Shown piece by piece: positions 56,773 to 57,641 of a stretch of DNA of 57,641 bases. A program made the translations under genes and the position numbers. Source of the stretch: Xenorhabdus szentirmaii DSM 16338 (lineage in GTDB: Bacteria > Pseudomonadota > Gammaproteobacteria > Enterobacterales > Enterobacteriaceae); the NCBI RefSeq assembly GCF_002632585.1, contig NZ_NIBV01000002.1, positions 445,726-503,366 on the forward strand. The letters run 5' to 3'. Each line of letters opens with the position of its first letter. The first letter of the stretch is position 1. The notes under the pieces were generated by a model, which searched no databases, had not been told where the DNA came from, and saw only the letters and a list, made by a program, of their open reading frames with translations.

Positions 56773-56851
56773 CAGATTATTGACAAAGTGCTGGTTTTTT
56801 ATCCGGTACTTTGCTTTAATCAAATTCCGTTCACCCGACGGAGCTGCCGCC

Positions 56852-57641
56852 ATGTTAAGAGTTCCCTCTCCCCAGACGTTTCCGCCCGAAACACTCTCAC
56901 TTGATGACCTCGTCCCCCAAAACCATCTGGTTCGCAAAGTCGATGCCGCCCTTGATTTCGAATTTATCCGAGATTTAGTCGCCCCGTTGTATTGCCAAAA
57001 TAATGGCCGTCCGGCTATCGATCCGGTGATGCTGATTAAAATGATGTTACTGGGCTATTTATTTGGGATCCCCAGTGAACGCCGGTTGGTTCAGGAGATC
57101 CAGGTGAATATGGCCTACCGCTGGTTTTTGCGGCTGGGGTTGACTGAAAAAGTCCCTGATGCCTCTACCCTCAGCCAAAATCGGCGACGTCGCTTCAACC
57201 ACTCCGAGGTGTTCCAGTCCATTTTTGACAATATTGTCGAACAGGCTATCCGCCGCGGTTTGGTGGGCGGCCGGGTGCTCTATACGGACAGTACCCATCT
57301 GAAAGCCAGTGCCAATCCCCATAAAACTGAGCGCCTCCAGCGTCCTGTTCTTCCGGGCGCCTATCTGGACGAGTTGGAACAGGCCGTAAGTGAAGACCGG
57401 GCTCAATCCGGAAAAAAAAGTTGACGCCAACCCACAAGGAACGGCAAAAACAGATAAAAGTCAGTACGACTGACCCGGAAAGCGGTTTTATGCACCGGAC
57501 GAACAAACCGACAGGATTTTTCTATCTCGACCACCGTACCGTGGACGGGAAAGCCAATATTATCATGGATACTTACGCCACCGCAGGCAATGTCCATGAC
57601 AGCCAGCCGTTGATTGGGCGTCTGAAACGTCAGTTGGCCCG
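56852..57641 (+). mobile_element. IS1182-family transposase, cut by window end, with frameshift at an A8 run
   Basis: The first frame (56852-57424, 190 residues) starts MLRVPSPQTFPPETLSLDDL and carries VPQNHLVRKVDAALDF, AYRWFLRLGLTEKVPDASTLSQNRRRRF and VLYTDSTHLKASANPHK, typical of IS1182-type transposases with the DDE aspartate in YTDSTHLKA. It ends at TGA just after eight adenines (57412-57419). A -1 shift at this run continues with KVSTTDPESGF, GFFYLDHRTVDGK and GNVHDSQPLI to the window edge, which is the expected second half. Either programmed slippage or an inactivating indel. GGAG lies nine bases before the ATG. The left IS boundary is somewhere in 56773-56851. Confidence 0.88.

Overview
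The window is a chromosomal segment from a gamma-proteobacterium of the order Enterobacterales. Long stretches follow the Escherichia coli gene order of the 17-18 minute region (tRNA array, pnuC, aroG, gpmA, modF, acrZ, modABC, ybhA, pgl, bioA/bioBFCD, uvrB, ybhK, moa, ybhL, ybhRSFG, cecR, rhlE, dinG, dps, rhtA, ybiT, moeBA). A moderate-to-low GC content, a TccC/RHS-type insecticidal-style toxin gene and many short palindromic elements with TATACCC...GGGTATA ends suggest Xenorhabdus or Photorhabdus. I favour Xenorhabdus, but this is inference from memory and not a database match.

Layout. 1-644: the 3' part of a tRNA-Val followed by two decayed tRNA-Lys-like sequences, with no nadA before pnuC. 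645-4404: pnuC, aroG, gpmA and a CPBP membrane protease. 4652-9493: the molybdate block (modF, a broken modE, acrZ, modABC). 9715-11666: ybhA and pgl. 11883-12455: a VapA-like accessory gene. 12839-17837: the divergent biotin genes around a BirA operator. 18428-20508: SOS-controlled uvrB. 20657-24061: ybhK, then a molybdenum-cofactor riboswitch and moaACDE without moaB. 24350-33844: ybhL, the ybhGFSR exporter with its TetR regulator cecR, rhlE and dusC. 33845-41431: an AT-rich accessory island with an unrecognised 349-residue protein framed by two 93-bp palindromic elements, and a 1696-residue RHS toxin with an AT-rich variable C-terminus and no visible immunity gene. 41432-51114: yeaQ, sseA, dinG, several very small genes, dps, rhtA, a LOG-family gene and ybiT. 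51160-56709: moeBA, an MFS transporter, folE and yeiB. 56852-57641: the start of an IS1182-type transposase, cut by the window edge.

How the genes work together. The strongest theme is molybdenum cofactor: uptake (modABC, modF), pterin synthesis (moaACDE), MoaD activation and metal insertion (moeB, moeA), and a cofactor-sensing RNA before moaA. The molybdate-responsive repressor ModE, however, is destroyed by a 10-bp tandem duplication after codon 4 plus loss of most of the body, although a ModE-like site remains in front of modA. The biotin locus is complete except for bioH, which is normally elsewhere. DNA repair is represented by uvrB and dinG.

Most interesting points: the modE pseudogene with retained target site; the decayed tRNA-Lys pair; the RHS locus and its element-framed neighbour; a dispersed palindromic element family with a compensatory base-pair change; two 15-bp minisatellites, one before moeA and one inside the yeiB start region; a free-standing intrinsic terminator upstream of the Moco riboswitch; and a tiny secreted protein with paired CX7C motifs.
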